From Shewanella polaris (GTDB lineage Bacteria > Pseudomonadota > Gammaproteobacteria > Enterobacterales > Shewanellaceae): a stretch of 64,000 nucleotides of DNA. Location: positions 434,001 through 498,000 of the forward strand of contig NZ_CP041036.1 of assembly GCF_006385555.1 (NCBI RefSeq). Direction: 5' to 3'. This document shows, piece by piece, positions 9,919 to 19,646 of this stretch. Position 1 is the first letter of the stretch; each line of letters starts with the position of its first letter. Both the position numbers and the translations under genes were made by a program. Below the pieces are notes generated by a model, which did not search any database, was not told the DNA's origin, and saw only the letters and a program-made list of their open reading frames with translations.

Positions 9919-11400
9919 ATGGCTAACTATTTTAACTCTCTGAATTTACGTCAACAATTAGCTCAATTAGCACAATGCCGCTTTATGGACCGTACTGAAT
10001 TCAGTGATGGTTGCCAATATATTAAAGATTGGAATATCGTGATTTTAGGTTGTGGCGCCCAAGGCCTTAACCAAGGTTTAAACATGCGTGACTCAGGCCT
10101 AAACATTTCTTTTGCCTTACGTCCGCAAGCCATTGCTGAAAAGCGTGCATCGTGGCAAAAAGCCACTGATAACGGCTTTAAAGTAGGTACCTTTGAAGAG
10201 CTTATTCCTGCAGCTGATTTAGTGTTAAACCTAACACCAGATAAGCAACATACTAACGTTGTTAATGCGGTTATGCCATTAATGAAGCAAGGTGCTACGT
10301 TATCTTATTCACATGGTTTCAATATCGTTGAAGAAGGCATGCAAGTTCGTCCAGATATTACTGTTGTTATGGTTGCACCAAAGTGCCCTGCGACAGAAGT
10401 TCGTGAAGAATATAAGCGTGGTTTTGGTGTACCAACATTGATTGCTGTACACCCAGAAAACGACCCTAACAGTGACGGTTTGGCCATTGCGAAGGCTTAT
10501 GCTAGCGCTACAGGTGGCGACCGTGCTGGCGTATTAATGTCATCTTTTGTGGCAGAAGTTAAGTCAGACTTGATGGGCGAACAGACTATTTTATGTGGCA
10601 TGTTGCAAACGGGTGCTATTTTAGGTTACGAAAAAATGGTTGCCGACGGTGTTGACCCAGCTTATGCCGGCAAGTTAATTCAACAAGGTTGGGAAACCGT
10701 TACCGAAGCGCTTAAGCACGGCGGTATTACCAATATGATGGATCGCTTGTCTAACCCAGCTAAAATCAAAGCATTTGATATGGCTGAAGAGTTAAAAGAA
10801 ATCCTTAAGCCACTATTTGAAAAGCACATGGACGATATTATCAGTGGTGAGTTTTCTCGCACTATGATGGAAGACTGGGCTAATGATGATGCTAACTTAT
10901 TGCGTTGGAGAGCTGAAACCAACGAAACTGCATTTGAAAATGCGCCTGTTTCATCTGATCATATTGATGAGCAAACGTATTTCGATAAAGGCATTTTCTT
11001 AGTTGCTATGATCAAGGCAGGTGTAGAACTTGCGTTTGATACCATGGTTGCCGCAGGCATTGTTGAAGAGTCGGCTTACTATGAGTCGCTACATGAAACA
11101 CCTTTGATTGCTAACACCATTGCGCGTAAGCGTTTATATGAAATGAACATCGTTATTTCAGATACAGCTGAATACGGTTGTTACTTGTTTAATCATGCGG
11201 CAGTGCCAATGCTACGTGAATACGTAAACTCAATGTCATCTGAGTATTTAGGTGGCGGTCTTAAGGATCAATCAACTGGTGTTGATAACCTGCGCTTAAT
11301 TGATGTAAATGATCAAATTCGTAATACAGAAGTTGAGTTTATCGGCGCTGAATTACGTGGTTACATGACTGATATGAAAAGTATTGTGGAAGCTAGCTAA
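9919..11400 (+). CDS. ilvC: Ketol-acid reductoisomerase (NADP+), class II
   Basis: 493 residues, the long class II form (E. coli IlvC has 491). It converts 2-acetolactate to 2,3-dihydroxyisovalerate, and acetohydroxybutyrate likewise, with NADPH and Mg2+: the second common step of valine and isoleucine synthesis. The N-terminal Rossmann fold has [17 protein letters not shown], and the duplicated knotted C-terminal domain is complete ([16 protein letters not shown] near the end). AGGTGG lies 6 nt before the ATG. It is monocistronic, with control presumably by IlvY from the divergent promoter region. Confidence 0.97.
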   Translation: MANYFNSLNLRQQLAQLAQCRFMDRTEFSDGCQYIKDWNIVILGCGAQGLNQGLNMRDSGLNISFALRPQAIAEKRASWQKATDNGFKVGTFEELIPAADLVLNLTPDKQHTNVVNAVMPLMKQGATLSYSHGFNIVEEGMQVRPDITVVMVAPKCPATEVREEYKRGFGVPTLIAVHPENDPNSDGLAIAKAYASATGGDRAGVLMSSFVAEVKSDLMGEQTILCGMLQTGAILGYEKMVADGVDPAYAGKLIQQGWETVTEALKHGGITNMMDRLSNPAKIKAFDMAEELKEILKPLFEKHMDDIISGEFSRTMMEDWANDDANLLRWRAETNETAFENAPVSSDHIDEQTYFDKGIFLVAMIKAGVELAFDTMVAAGIVEESAYYESLHETPLIANTIARKRLYEMNIVISDTAEYGCYLFNHAAVPMLREYVNSMSSEYLGGGLKDQSTGVDNLRLIDVNDQIRNTEVEFIGAELRGYMTDMKSIVEAS

Positions 11401-11766
11401 GCACAAATTATTAGTGGTTAATACTAAACGTTAAATTGAACTGATGTTGTACCTGTTCAGAGTTTTGGCTGAAATTAAGCCCCGTTGTCGGACAGGCATC
11501 AATCGAAACGTCCTCATCTTATTGATTGGGGCGCTGAAAAAACAAATGGTTAAATTGAATTCACAATAAATATTTGTTGAATTCATGGGTTAAGTTTTTG
11601 TTGTTGTTTGCATTGTCTCGGCAGGGAAGCTGAATTTTTTTTACAAAGTAGATTTTTTAGTTGTATTGGGTAATTCTTTTATGGTACTTCTTTAAGTACA
11701 CCATGAAGGTTGTGGTTAGATACCACGATATGAATAAGCGAAGATACTTAGGATACAGTCGATAAT
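11401..11766. other. Intergenic region upstream of ilv leader
   Basis: 366 bp between ilvC and the ilvL leader peptide. It should contain the ilvC terminator and the ilvGMDA promoter. GCCCC (about 11479) and GGGGC (about 11528) could pair in a weak structure followed by an A-rich run; this is not a clear terminator. TGAATTCA occurs twice (11556-11563 and 11578-11585) as an inverted repeat around an AT-rich core. I could not settle on a promoter. Confidence 0.4.
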
Positions 11767-11853
11767 ATGTTTAACCACTCAGCCATACTCATTCTCGAAA
11801 TTATTACCGTAGTGATTATTGAATCACAGCGGGGGTGGCGTTTTGGCAACTAG
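11767..11853 (+). CDS. ilvL: ilv operon leader peptide
   Basis: A 28-codon frame (MFNHSAILILEIITVVII..., stop TAG at 11851). Ten of the twelve residues 7-18 are Ile, Leu or Val (six Ile, two Leu, two Val), the amino acids of the pathway, as in the E. coli ilvGMEDA leader. It ends 27 nt before a strong intrinsic terminator and 142 nt before ilvG. Stalling of a ribosome on these codons when charged branched-chain tRNAs are scarce would free the downstream leader RNA to form an antiterminator. AGGA lies 13 nt upstream of the ATG, a rather long spacing, so the start is slightly uncertain; codon content and position are the main evidence. Confidence 0.88.
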   Translation: MFNHSAILILEIITVVIIESQRGWRFGN

Positions 11854-11890
11854 ACTGACTTAAGTCAAACAGATTGCAAAAACCCCCGCT
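11828..11890 (+). promoter_or_regulatory. Antiterminator pairing of the ilv attenuator
   Basis: AGCGGGGGT (11828-11836), inside the last codons of ilvL, is a perfect complement of ACCCCCGCT (11882-11890), which is also the 5' arm of the terminator. The two pairings exclude each other. A ribosome held at codons 7-18 (11785-11820) leaves 11828-11836 free for antitermination; one that reaches the stop codon covers it and lets the terminator form. Confidence 0.75.
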
Positions 11891-11912
11891 CCGAAAGGAC
11901 CGGGGGTTTTTT
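11881..11912 (+). terminator. Attenuator terminator of ilvGMDA
   Basis: AACCCCCG (11881-11888) pairs with CGGGGGTT (11901-11908) around a short loop, followed directly by more T. It is a classic intrinsic terminator placed between the leader peptide and ilvG. Confidence 0.9.
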
Positions 11913-11995
11913 AGTTTTAAGTTCAAGTAAATAACAATACCCAGATAGCATATCAGTAGAGCAAGCAGATACATTGACGAAGTAGAGACGAGAAT

Positions 11996-13681
11996 ATGGA
12001 AGCAGGACAAAAAATGCGTGGCGCAGATGCCGTAATCAAAGTACTAGCAGCACATGGTGTGACGACCGTGTTTGGTTATCCTGGCGGGGCCATTATGCCA
12101 ATCTACGACGCCCTCTATGGTGGACCTGTTGAGCACTTACTTAGCCGCCATGAACAAGGTGCCGCATTTGCTGCCGTAGGGTATGCCCGTGCTAGTGGTA
12201 AAACCGGGGTGTGCTTTGCAACATCAGGACCTGGTGCCACTAACTTAATTACCTCACTTGCCGATGCTTTACTTGATTCTGTACCATTAGTTGCCATAAC
12301 CGGCCAAGTGTCTACCAGTGTTATTGGTACTGATGCCTTCCAAGAAATTGATGTATTAGGTATGTCGTTGTCATGCACAAAACACAGTTTTATGGTCACC
12401 GACATCAATGAGCTTATTCCCACCTTATATCGTGCATTCGAAGTTGCTGCAGAAGGGCGTCCTGGTCCAGTTTTAGTTGATATTCCAAAAGACATTCAAC
12501 TTGCAGCATTAGAATACAAAACACCCCTTCAAAGCGTTACTGATGAATTACTTCCACAAGTCGATGACTTAGATGCCGCTATAGCGCTAATTAAACATGC
12601 TAAAAAGCCTATGTTGTATGTCGGTGGTGGTGTTGGAATGGCTGGTGCCGTTGCACATTTACGTCAGTTCATCGACACCACAGGCATTCCATCGGTGGCC
12701 ACCTTAAAAGGTTTAGGCAGCATTGCGCATGGCACCAAAGGTTATTTAGGCATGTTGGGTATGCATGGTGGTAAAGGTGCTAATTTGGCCGTGCAAGAAT
12801 GCGATTTGCTAATGGTTGTCGGAGCTCGTTTTGATGACCGAGTTACTGGTCGTCTTGCCAGTTTTGCCAGCAACGCCAAAGTATTACATTTAGACATAGA
12901 CGCGGCAGAAATTGGAAAGTTACGCCAAGCTGACGTAGCGATAGCTGCAGAGCTTAGCATAGTGCTACCGGCACTAACCGCTGCGGTAGCTGGACAGCTT
13001 GATATTAGTCCGTGGCAAGCAAATGTTGAAGAGCTATCTCTTACACACCAATGGGATTATCATCATCCTGGTGATTTAATTTATGCCCCTGCGATGTTAC
13101 GTCGTTTAGCCAATAAACTTCCCGAGGACAGTGTTGTTGCCTGTGATGTAGGTCAGCATCAGATGTGGGTCGCACAACATATGTGGTTCCGTCGTCCAGA
13201 AGATCATTTATCAAGTGCAGGTTTAGGTACTATGGGTTTTGGTTTGCCTGCTGCGATTGGCGCTCAAGTTGCGCGACCTGATGCTACCGTGGTCACAGTC
13301 TCTGGTGATGGCTCGTTTATGATGAATGTTCAAGAGTTAACCACCATTAAACGTCGTAAATTACCAGTAAAAATCTTACTGATTGATAATCAAAAATTGG
13401 GTATGGTTAAACAGTGGCAGCAGTTATTTTTTGAAGAGCGTTACAGTGAAACAGATTTATCTGATAATCCTAACTTTGTCCTTATGGCATCAGCATTTGA
13501 TATCCCTGGTCGAACGATAACGCGTGCCGATCAAGTCGAACAAGCATTAGACGAAATGTTAAACAGTGACGGTCCTTATATGTTGCATGTGTCGATTGAT
13601 GATGCTTTTAACGTATGGCCTCTAGTACCACCTGGCGCGAGTAATAGTGAGATGATGGATCAAATGGAGAAGCAAACATGA
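11996..13681 (+). CDS. ilvG: Acetolactate synthase II, large catalytic subunit
   Basis: 561 residues with intact ThDP-enzyme layout: N-terminal PYR domain with the catalytic Glu in the [17 protein letters not shown] block, a central FAD-type domain (residues about 190-330), and C-terminal PP domain with [12 protein letters not shown], the ThDP/Mg motif. It joins two pyruvates to acetolactate, or pyruvate with 2-ketobutyrate to acetohydroxybutyrate. The gene is whole, unlike the frameshifted ilvG of E. coli K-12. It follows the attenuator and overlaps ilvM by 4 nt (ATGA), so the two subunits are probably translationally coupled. GAGACGAGA lies just before the ATG. Confidence 0.96.
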   Translation: MEAGQKMRGADAVIKVLAAHGVTTVFGYPGGAIMPIYDALYGGPVEHLLSRHEQGAAFAAVGYARASGKTGVCFATSGPGATNLITSLADALLDSVPLVAITGQVSTSVIGTDAFQEIDVLGMSLSCTKHSFMVTDINELIPTLYRAFEVAAEGRPGPVLVDIPKDIQLAALEYKTPLQSVTDELLPQVDDLDAAIALIKHAKKPMLYVGGGVGMAGAVAHLRQFIDTTGIPSVATLKGLGSIAHGTKGYLGMLGMHGGKGANLAVQECDLLMVVGARFDDRVTGRLASFASNAKVLHLDIDAAEIGKLRQADVAIAAELSIVLPALTAAVAGQLDISPWQANVEELSLTHQWDYHHPGDLIYAPAMLRRLANKLPEDSVVACDVGQHQMWVAQHMWFRRPEDHLSSAGLGTMGFGLPAAIGAQVARPDATVVTVSGDGSFMMNVQELTTIKRRKLPVKILLIDNQKLGMVKQWQQLFFEERYSETDLSDNPNFVLMASAFDIPGRTITRADQVEQALDEMLNSDGPYMLHVSIDDAFNVWPLVPPGASNSEMMDQMEKQT

Positions 13682-13935
13682 TGCATGCATTAGAAATAAC
13701 CGTTCAACAACGTCCAGAAGTACTCGAACGCGTACTGCGTGTTACTCGCCATCGTGGATTTAAAGTCACTCAAATGCAGGTACACATCAATGATGATGCC
13801 AGCATGGCTATTGCCTTATGGGTTGAGGCTGAACGTGCAATTGAATTACTCAGTAACCAGTTAGATAAATTAATCGATGTGACGCATTGTAAAGTACTGC
13901 CCGCGATAGCGCTAAATCAAGTCGCCAACGGCTAG
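13678..13935 (+). CDS. ilvM: Acetolactate synthase II, small regulatory subunit
   Basis: 85 residues forming a single ACT domain ([32 protein letters not shown]). IlvM stabilises and activates IlvG; this isozyme class is largely resistant to valine feedback. It overlaps the ilvG stop codon in an ATGA junction; a second ATG follows at once and could be the true start. E. coli has ilvE next in the operon; here there is a 127-bp spacer with short tandem repeats and then ilvD. Confidence 0.93.
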   Translation: MMHALEITVQQRPEVLERVLRVTRHRGFKVTQMQVHINDDASMAIALWVEAERAIELLSNQLDKLIDVTHCKVLPAIALNQVANG

Positions 13936-13958
13936 CACTAACGATTGAGTAAGTTACA

Positions 13959-14018
13959 ATTCAGTTAAATACGATTCAATTAGGTACTATTCAATTAGAT
14001 ATTATTTAGTTGTTATTG
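13959..14018 (+). repeat. Four degenerate 15-bp tandem repeats between ilvM and ilvD
   Basis: Units start at 13959, 13974, 13989 and 14004 and share ATTCA(A/G)TTA followed by a variable tail; the fourth begins ATTTAGTT. The block takes up half of the ilvM-ilvD spacer, where E. coli carries ilvE. No function is evident. Confidence 0.7.
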
Positions 14019-14062
14019 GGGAAAACCGATAACACGCACCACATTAAACAAGGATATTAGCA

Positions 14063-15922
14063 ATGCCAAAATTACGTTCAGCAACCAGTACCGAAGGCCG
14101 CAACATGGCAGGCGCCCGTGCACTATGGCGTGCCACTGGCGTGAAAGAAAATGATTTTGGCAAGCCCATTATCGCAATCGCTAATTCGTTCACTCAGTTT
14201 GTACCCGGCCATGTACATTTAAAGAATATGGGATCATTGGTTGCAGGTGCCATTGAAGAAGCAGGCGGAATTGCCAAAGAATTTAATACCATTGCCGTAG
14301 ATGACGGTATTGCCATGGGTCATGGTGGCATGTTGTATAGCTTACCGTCGCGCGAGTTAATTGCAGACAGTGTTGAGTATATGGTCAATGCTCATTGTGC
14401 CGATGCATTGGTGTGTATTTCTAACTGCGACAAGATTACTCCTGGCATGTTAATGGCGGCGCTACGGTTAAATATCCCAGTAGTATTTGTATCTGGTGGG
14501 CCAATGGAAGCAGGTAAAACTAAGTTATCTGATCAAATTATTAAACTTGATTTGGTTGATGCGATGGTTGCTGGTGCTGATACCAATGTCAGTGATGAAG
14601 ATAGTAAGCAAATTGAACGGAGTGCTTGTCCTACTTGTGGGTCGTGCTCGGGTATGTTTACTGCTAACTCAATGAACTGTTTAACTGAAGCCCTAGGTTT
14701 ATCGCTACCAGGTAATGGTTCTATGTTGGCAACCCATGAAGATCGCCGTGAATTATTTTTAGAAGCCGGTCGCCGCGTGATGAAGTTGGCTGAGCGTTAT
14801 TATAAGTATGATGATGAAACAGCGTTGCCACGCAATATTGCTTCATTTAAATCGTTTGAAAATGCCATGGTATTAGACGTTGCCATGGGAGGCTCATCAA
14901 ATACGGTATTGCATTTAATAGCCGCTGCCCAAGAGGCTGAAATTGACTTTACCATGGCGGATATTGATCGCATATCGCGCTTAGTGCCTCATTTATGTAA
15001 GGTTGCGCCATCAACACCGAAATATCATATGGAAGACGTTCATCGTGCTGGTGGTGTTATGGGGATTTTAGGCGAGTTAGATCGTGCGGGATTATTGCAT
15101 AACGATGTACCGCATGTGGCTGCAGACAATGGTGGCGATTTAAAATCTGTGTTAGCTAAGTACGACATTAAACAAACTAACGATCCTGATATCATCCGCT
15201 TTTTTAGTGCCGGCCCGGCAGGGATTCCAACCACTAAAGCATTTAGCCAAAATTGTCGTTGGGACAGTGTTGATGACGACCGTGAAAATGGCTGTATTCG
15301 TTCGCGTGAATTTGCCTTTAGTCAAGAAGGTGGTTTAGCGGTATTGTCAGGTAACGTAGCCGTTGATGGTTGTATTGTAAAAACCGCAGGAGTGGATAAG
15401 TCTAATTTAACCTTTGTGGGTAGTGCTCGGGTGTATGAAAGCCAAGACGATGCAGTAGCCGGAATTTTAGGCGGTGAAGTGGTTGAAGGCGATGTAGTGG
15501 TTATTCGCTACGAAGGCCCTAAGGGCGGCCCTGGAATGCAGGAAATGCTGTATCCAACAACCTATTTGAAATCTCGTGGCTTAGGCGCTAAATGTGCGTT
15601 AATTACCGATGGTCGTTTTTCCGGTGGAACATCTGGTTTATCGATTGGCCATGTATCACCAGAGGCTGCGTCTGGCGGCACGATTGCGCTAATTGAAAAT
15701 GGCGATCAAATTGCCATTGATATTCCTCAACGTAGTATTCAACTTAATGTGAATGATGAAGAGCTTACTCGTCGTCGCAATGCGATGGATGCTAAAGGTC
15801 CATTAGGTTGGAAGCCTGTTTCCCGTGAGCGTTATGTGTCATTAGCCCTGAAAGCTTATGCCCTACTTGCCACCAGTGCTGATAAAGGTGCTGTACGCGA
15901 TCGTTCTAAGCTGGAGGGGTAA
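14063..15922 (+). CDS. ilvD: Dihydroxy-acid dehydratase (Fe-S)
   Basis: 619 residues, family length 616. It dehydrates 2,3-dihydroxy-isovalerate and -methylvalerate to the 2-keto acids, the third common step. Cluster and metal ligands are visible in [12 protein letters not shown] and [18 protein letters not shown], with GGSSNTVLH and the C-terminal [19 protein letters not shown] block that carries the catalytic serine. AAGGA lies upstream of the ATG. The 3' end contains the ribosome site (GGAGGGG) for ilvA, which starts 1 nt after the ilvD stop. Confidence 0.97.
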   Translation: MPKLRSATSTEGRNMAGARALWRATGVKENDFGKPIIAIANSFTQFVPGHVHLKNMGSLVAGAIEEAGGIAKEFNTIAVDDGIAMGHGGMLYSLPSRELIADSVEYMVNAHCADALVCISNCDKITPGMLMAALRLNIPVVFVSGGPMEAGKTKLSDQIIKLDLVDAMVAGADTNVSDEDSKQIERSACPTCGSCSGMFTANSMNCLTEALGLSLPGNGSMLATHEDRRELFLEAGRRVMKLAERYYKYDDETALPRNIASFKSFENAMVLDVAMGGSSNTVLHLIAAAQEAEIDFTMADIDRISRLVPHLCKVAPSTPKYHMEDVHRAGGVMGILGELDRAGLLHNDVPHVAADNGGDLKSVLAKYDIKQTNDPDIIRFFSAGPAGIPTTKAFSQNCRWDSVDDDRENGCIRSREFAFSQEGGLAVLSGNVAVDGCIVKTAGVDKSNLTFVGSARVYESQDDAVAGILGGEVVEGDVVVIRYEGPKGGPGMQEMLYPTTYLKSRGLGAKCALITDGRFSGGTSGLSIGHVSPEAASGGTIALIENGDQIAIDIPQRSIQLNVNDEELTRRRNAMDAKGPLGWKPVSRERYVSLALKAYALLATSADKGAVRDRSKLEG

Positions 15923-15923
15923 T

Positions 15924-17495
15924 ATGTTGGCTTTGGCGTCTAAAGCTCAATTAGATCTGGCTCATTACTATTTACAGAAAATTTTGCTGTCGTCTGTTTA
16001 CGATGTGGCCAAAGTGACGCCATTGTCGAGCATGAATAAATTGTCTGCTCGCTTTGGTTGTCAGGTGTATTTAAAGCGTGAAGATATGCAGCCCGTGCAT
16101 TCATTTAAGTTACGTGGTGCCTACAACCGTATCGCTGCGTTAACTCAAGATGAATGTGATAGAGGTGTGGTGTGTGCATCGGCGGGTAACCATGCTCAAG
16201 GTGTGGCAATGTCAGCCGCCAGCCGCGGTATCGATGCGGTTATTGTGATGCCGAGTACGACACCTGATATTAAAATTGATGCAGTAAAACGCTTGGGTGG
16301 CACTGTAGTGCTACACGGGCAAGCGTTTGATCAAGCGAATGATTATGCTAAAAACCTTTCGGCAACAGAAGGACGTGTTTATATCGCCCCGTTTGATGAC
16401 GAAGCGGTGATTGCCGGTCAAGGCACCATTGCCCAAGAAATGGTGCAGCAACAACGTGATATTGAAATCGTGTTTGTACCGGTTGGCGGTGGTGGACTAA
16501 TAGCAGGCATTGCAGCTTATTACAAAGCGGTGATGCCACAAGTTAAAATCATTGGGGTCGAGCCAGAAGACGCAGCGTGCTTAAAAGCCGCATTAGAAGC
16601 CGACGAACCAGTCACTCTGGCTCAAGTTGGTTTGTTTGCTGATGGGGTTGCCGTTAAACGGATTGGTGATGAGCCATTTCGATTAGCCCGTGAATACGTT
16701 GATGAAGTGGTTACTGTCACTTCTGACGAAATATGCGCGGCAGTCAAAGATATTTTTGAAGATACCCGAGCGATTGCCGAACCCGCAGGGGCTTTATCGA
16801 TTGCTGGGCTTAAAAAGTACATGGCTCAACAGGGTGACGCCATCGATGCACCTAAAAAAGTGGCTGCTATTTTAAGTGGTGCTAACGTTAATTTCCATAG
16901 CTTACGTTATGTGTCTGAGCGTTGTGAATTAGGTGAACAAAAAGAAGCGGTATTAGCGGTCAAAATACCTGAAAAACCAGGCAGTTTTTTACGCTTTTGT
17001 CAGTTACTGAATAACCGTGTTATGACCGAGTTTAACTATCGCTTTAGCAGTCGTGATATTGCGGTGGTATTTGCCGGAATTCGACTAACGGGGGGACAAA
17101 CCGAGTTAGCGGATATTATCGCGTTACTTGAGTCGGAAGGCTTTGAGGTTCAAGATTTATCTCAAGATGAAACCGCAAAATTACATGTGCGTTATATGGT
17201 GGGTGGTCATCCACTAGAACCACTAGAAGAGCGCTTATTTAGTTTTGAGTTTCCTGAACATCCTGGGGCGTTGTTGAAGTTTTTAACTACTTTACAGAGT
17301 AAATGGAATATCAGTTTATTTCATTATCGCAACCATGGTGCAGCCTTTGGCAGAGTATTAACAGGCTTTGAAGTACCTGCGAATGATGATGTCGCATTTG
17401 CCCAGTTTTTAACAGACTTAGGTTTTGTGTATCAAGAAGAGACTCATAGTCCGGCTTATCAGTTATTTTTGAATAGCACTAAAGCCAAGGCATGA
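15924..17495 (+). CDS. ilvA: Threonine ammonia-lyase, biosynthetic
   Basis: 523 residues with the start at ATG 15924, placed after GGAGGGG; an upstream in-frame start would overlap ilvD and lacks such a site. The PLP enzyme deaminates threonine to 2-ketobutyrate, the first isoleucine-specific step. The PLP lysine lies in HSFKLRGAYNR, the glycine-rich phosphate loop is VGGGGLIAG, and two C-terminal ACT-like regulatory domains (from about residue 330) bind isoleucine (inhibitor) and valine (activator), as in E. coli IlvA (514 residues). It is the last gene of the ilvGMDA operon. Confidence 0.97.
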   Translation: MLALASKAQLDLAHYYLQKILLSSVYDVAKVTPLSSMNKLSARFGCQVYLKREDMQPVHSFKLRGAYNRIAALTQDECDRGVVCASAGNHAQGVAMSAASRGIDAVIVMPSTTPDIKIDAVKRLGGTVVLHGQAFDQANDYAKNLSATEGRVYIAPFDDEAVIAGQGTIAQEMVQQQRDIEIVFVPVGGGGLIAGIAAYYKAVMPQVKIIGVEPEDAACLKAALEADEPVTLAQVGLFADGVAVKRIGDEPFRLAREYVDEVVTVTSDEICAAVKDIFEDTRAIAEPAGALSIAGLKKYMAQQGDAIDAPKKVAAILSGANVNFHSLRYVSERCELGEQKEAVLAVKIPEKPGSFLRFCQLLNNRVMTEFNYRFSSRDIAVVFAGIRLTGGQTELADIIALLESEGFEVQDLSQDETAKLHVRYMVGGHPLEPLEERLFSFEFPEHPGALLKFLTTLQSKWNISLFHYRNHGAAFGRVLTGFEVPANDDVAFAQFLTDLGFVYQEETHSPAYQLFLNSTKAKA

Positions 17496-17572
17496 TTAGG
17501 GCCAGTTGATCTTTCAAGGTTGTTTTTGCAGCGAATTGTTAGTCATTACTTAAACATGAGTGACAAGGTAGA

Positions 17573-17606
17573 GGCTTTGTAATGTAGTTATTCTACATTA
17601 AAAGCC
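17573..17606. repeat. Long stem-loop 77 nt after ilvA
   Basis: GGCTTTGTAATGTAG and CTACATTAAAAGCC pair over 14 bp with one bulged G around the loop TTATT. No T tract follows, so it is more likely an RNA-end-protecting hairpin or part of a dispersed palindromic repeat than a standard terminator. Confidence 0.6.
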
Positions 17607-17667
17607 GATAACACAGTAGAAATGACCAACAAAGGCTGCCAGAAGGGTTCGGCTAAAAACGTTTTAC

Positions 17668-17762
17668 TCTTTGTTGAGCGAATTTTGCTTAGATTGCTAG
17701 GCAGCAATCCACTCGCCTCGATTAAAACGTTTTTATCTCGAACAAAATTCAACCAGCAAAGA
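17668..17762. repeat. Nested imperfect palindrome, possible small mobile repeat
   Basis: The outer arms at 17668-17687 and 17743-17762 match at 16 of 20 positions when one is inverted (TCTTTG...GAATTTTG). The centre holds a perfect hairpin, GATTGC-TAGGCA-GCAATC (17692-17709). There is no coding frame inside. Its structure fits a REP- or MITE-like element; whether it occurs elsewhere in the genome cannot be seen here. Confidence 0.45.
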
Positions 17763-17782
17763 TCAGCAGCCCCAAATATTAA

Positions 17783-17822
17783 AATACCATACTGAGGTGA
17801 TTTAACGCCTCAATGTGGTATT
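17783..17822. repeat. Stem-loop upstream of aminotransferase
   Basis: AATACCATACTGAGG pairs with CCTCAATGTGGTATT (15 bp with two non-Watson-Crick positions) around a 10-nt loop, 168 bp before the aminotransferase start. With the two structures before it, it fills most of the 494-bp gap between ilvA and the next gene; the rest of the gap shows nothing else I recognise. Confidence 0.5.
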
Positions 17823-17989
17823 GTCAGTGCGCCTAAAACGAAAATATATTCGTGGGTGAGTACCAACACTGCCAATGCTCGATGCGGTTATTGCATTATG
17901 CGATTGGGGTGGGTTGCTTTATATGTAGGGTGAATTTTTCCATATGCTGGTAATACGAGCATATAAGACCTCATTTTAAGGAGACATTG

Positions 17990-19132
17990 ATGTTACCCGT
18001 ACCAACAATTCAAGCTTTTATGCCACCACGCCGAATCCTAATGGGCCCAGGCCCATCTGATGTGTATCCTGAAGTACTTGCTGCGCAAGCTCGACCGACT
18101 ATTGGTCATCTTGATCCACTTTTTGTGGGTATGATGGATGAACTAAAAAGCCTCATTCAATACGCCTTTCAAACCAAAAATGAAATGACTTTAGCCGTAT
18201 CAGCACCAGGCAGTGCCGGTATGGAAACCTGTTTTGTTAATTTAGTCGAGCCAGGCGAGAAAGTCATTGTGTGCCGTAATGGTGTATTTGGTGAGCGAAT
18301 GCGCCAAAACGTTGAACGTGTTGGTGGTGTTGCGGTAGTGGTCGACAATGAATGGGGCGAACCAGTATGCCCTGATAAAGTTGAAGCTGCGCTTGTTGCG
18401 CATCCTGATGCAAAATTCTTAGCCTTTGTGCATGCTGAAACCTCAACAGGTGCGCTGTCTGATGCCAAAACCTTGTGTACCTTAGCGCAATTACACGACT
18501 GTATCAGCATTGTTGATGCGGTAACATCATTAGGTGGCGTGGAGTTGCTGGTGGACGAATGGGGAATTGATGCCATTTATTCGGGTAGTCAAAAATGTTT
18601 GTCTTGTGTGCCTGGCTTATCTCCTGTGTCATTTTCGCCTAAGGCAGTTGCTAAGTTAAAAGCCCGTACTACTCAAGTACAAAGTTGGTTCTTAGATCAA
18701 ACCTTAGTGATGGGTTATTGGGGGAATGGTGCAGGCGCTAAACGCAGTTATCATCATACCGCCCCAGTTAATGCCTTGTACGCACTGCACGAGTCTTTGC
18801 GTTTGTTAGCCAACGAAGGGCTCGAAAATGCCTGGGCAAGACATCGTAAAATGCATCTGTTTTTGCGTGATGGATTAACCAAACTTGGGTTTGAATTTGT
18901 GGTTGAAGAAGCATCACGTTTACCACAACTTAATACTGTGTATATTCCCGATGGTGTTGATGACGCTGCCGTGCGTAAGTATTTATTGGAAGAATATAAT
19001 TTAGAAATTGGTGCTGGCTTAGGTGCTTTAGCGGGTAAGGCATGGCGCATTGGTTTAATGGGCTTTAGTGCCCGTCGTGAAAACGTCGCCATTTGTTTAT
19101 ATGCATTAGAAGAGTCTCTTAACCAGAATTGA
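17990..19132 (+). CDS. Class V aminotransferase, alanine/serine-glyoxylate type
   Basis: 380 residues starting at ATG 17990, 6 nt after AAGGAG. It has the AGXT/SPT family layout: glycine-rich GPGPSDVYPEVL near the N-terminus, SAPGSAGMETCFVNL for phosphate contacts, VDAVTSLGG with the PLP-pyridine Asp, and SGSQKCL with the Schiff-base lysine at residue 202. Such enzymes transfer amino groups between alanine or serine and glyoxylate or pyruvate; some relatives act in ureide breakdown. No purine-catabolism genes are nearby, so the physiological substrate is open. It stands alone, followed by a strong bidirectional hairpin. Confidence 0.85.
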   Translation: MLPVPTIQAFMPPRRILMGPGPSDVYPEVLAAQARPTIGHLDPLFVGMMDELKSLIQYAFQTKNEMTLAVSAPGSAGMETCFVNLVEPGEKVIVCRNGVFGERMRQNVERVGGVAVVVDNEWGEPVCPDKVEAALVAHPDAKFLAFVHAETSTGALSDAKTLCTLAQLHDCISIVDAVTSLGGVELLVDEWGIDAIYSGSQKCLSCVPGLSPVSFSPKAVAKLKARTTQVQSWFLDQTLVMGYWGNGAGAKRSYHHTAPVNALYALHESLRLLANEGLENAWARHRKMHLFLRDGLTKLGFEFVVEEASRLPQLNTVYIPDGVDDAAVRKYLLEEYNLEIGAGLGALAGKAWRIGLMGFSARRENVAICLYALEESLNQN

Positions 19133-19154
19133 GGTTTACTCAGCTAATGTAAGT

Positions 19155-19186
19155 AAAAAAATGACGCTAAATAGCGTCATTTTTTA
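19155..19186. terminator. Bidirectional intrinsic terminator
   Basis: AAAAATGACGCTA and TAGCGTCATTTTT form a hairpin with A and T flanks on both sides, between the convergent aminotransferase and ubiK genes. It can end transcripts from both. Confidence 0.88.
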
Positions 19187-19254
19187 TGTCTGAAAAGTTT
19201 ATTGAAACGATTACAGAGCCAGTAACATCGAGTGTTATCCCTAATTCTGGTGAG

Positions 19255-19503
19255 CTACTCAGCAAGCTTTTTTTCTAATTCATTCACTTGTGCTTGTAAT
19301 GCTTCTAGCTTCTCGCGGGTTTTAAGTAATACGTGTTGTTGTACTTCAAACTCTTCACGTGAAACTACGTCCAGTTTCATCAGTTGGTTTTGCAGTACTT
19401 GTTTACTGCGCTCTTCAAATTCTCCGGCAAACTGCTTTACACCGTTAGGCAGATTGTCGCTAAGTTGTTTAGCGAGCTCTTCAATTTTCTTTGGATTAAT
19501 CAT
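19255..19503 (-). CDS. ubiK: Ubiquinone biosynthesis accessory factor UbiK (YqiC)
   Basis: 82 residues of the BMFP family: an amphipathic N-terminal half (INPKKIEELAKQLSDNLP) and a C-terminal coiled coil (TREKLEALQAQVNELEKKL) that trimerises. UbiK works with UbiJ in the soluble complex that makes ubiquinone, and was first described in Salmonella as membrane-fusogenic YqiC. It is monocistronic, divergent from rep and convergent with the aminotransferase gene. Confidence 0.92.
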   Translation of the reverse strand: MINPKKIEELAKQLSDNLPNGVKQFAGEFEERSKQVLQNQLMKLDVVSREEFEVQQHVLLKTREKLEALQAQVNELEKKLAE

Positions 19504-19646
19504 AATGATTCCCTACTGAGATATTGAGTCAATTGTAACCGAGGTAAGCGTTTTTCCAAACCTTAACTGTGATTTTTCGTTAACCGTCACCAGTTGATTC
19601 TGCTATGATCCGTCCTCGTTTAAGGTTAAGTAAGGTGTAATGATTA

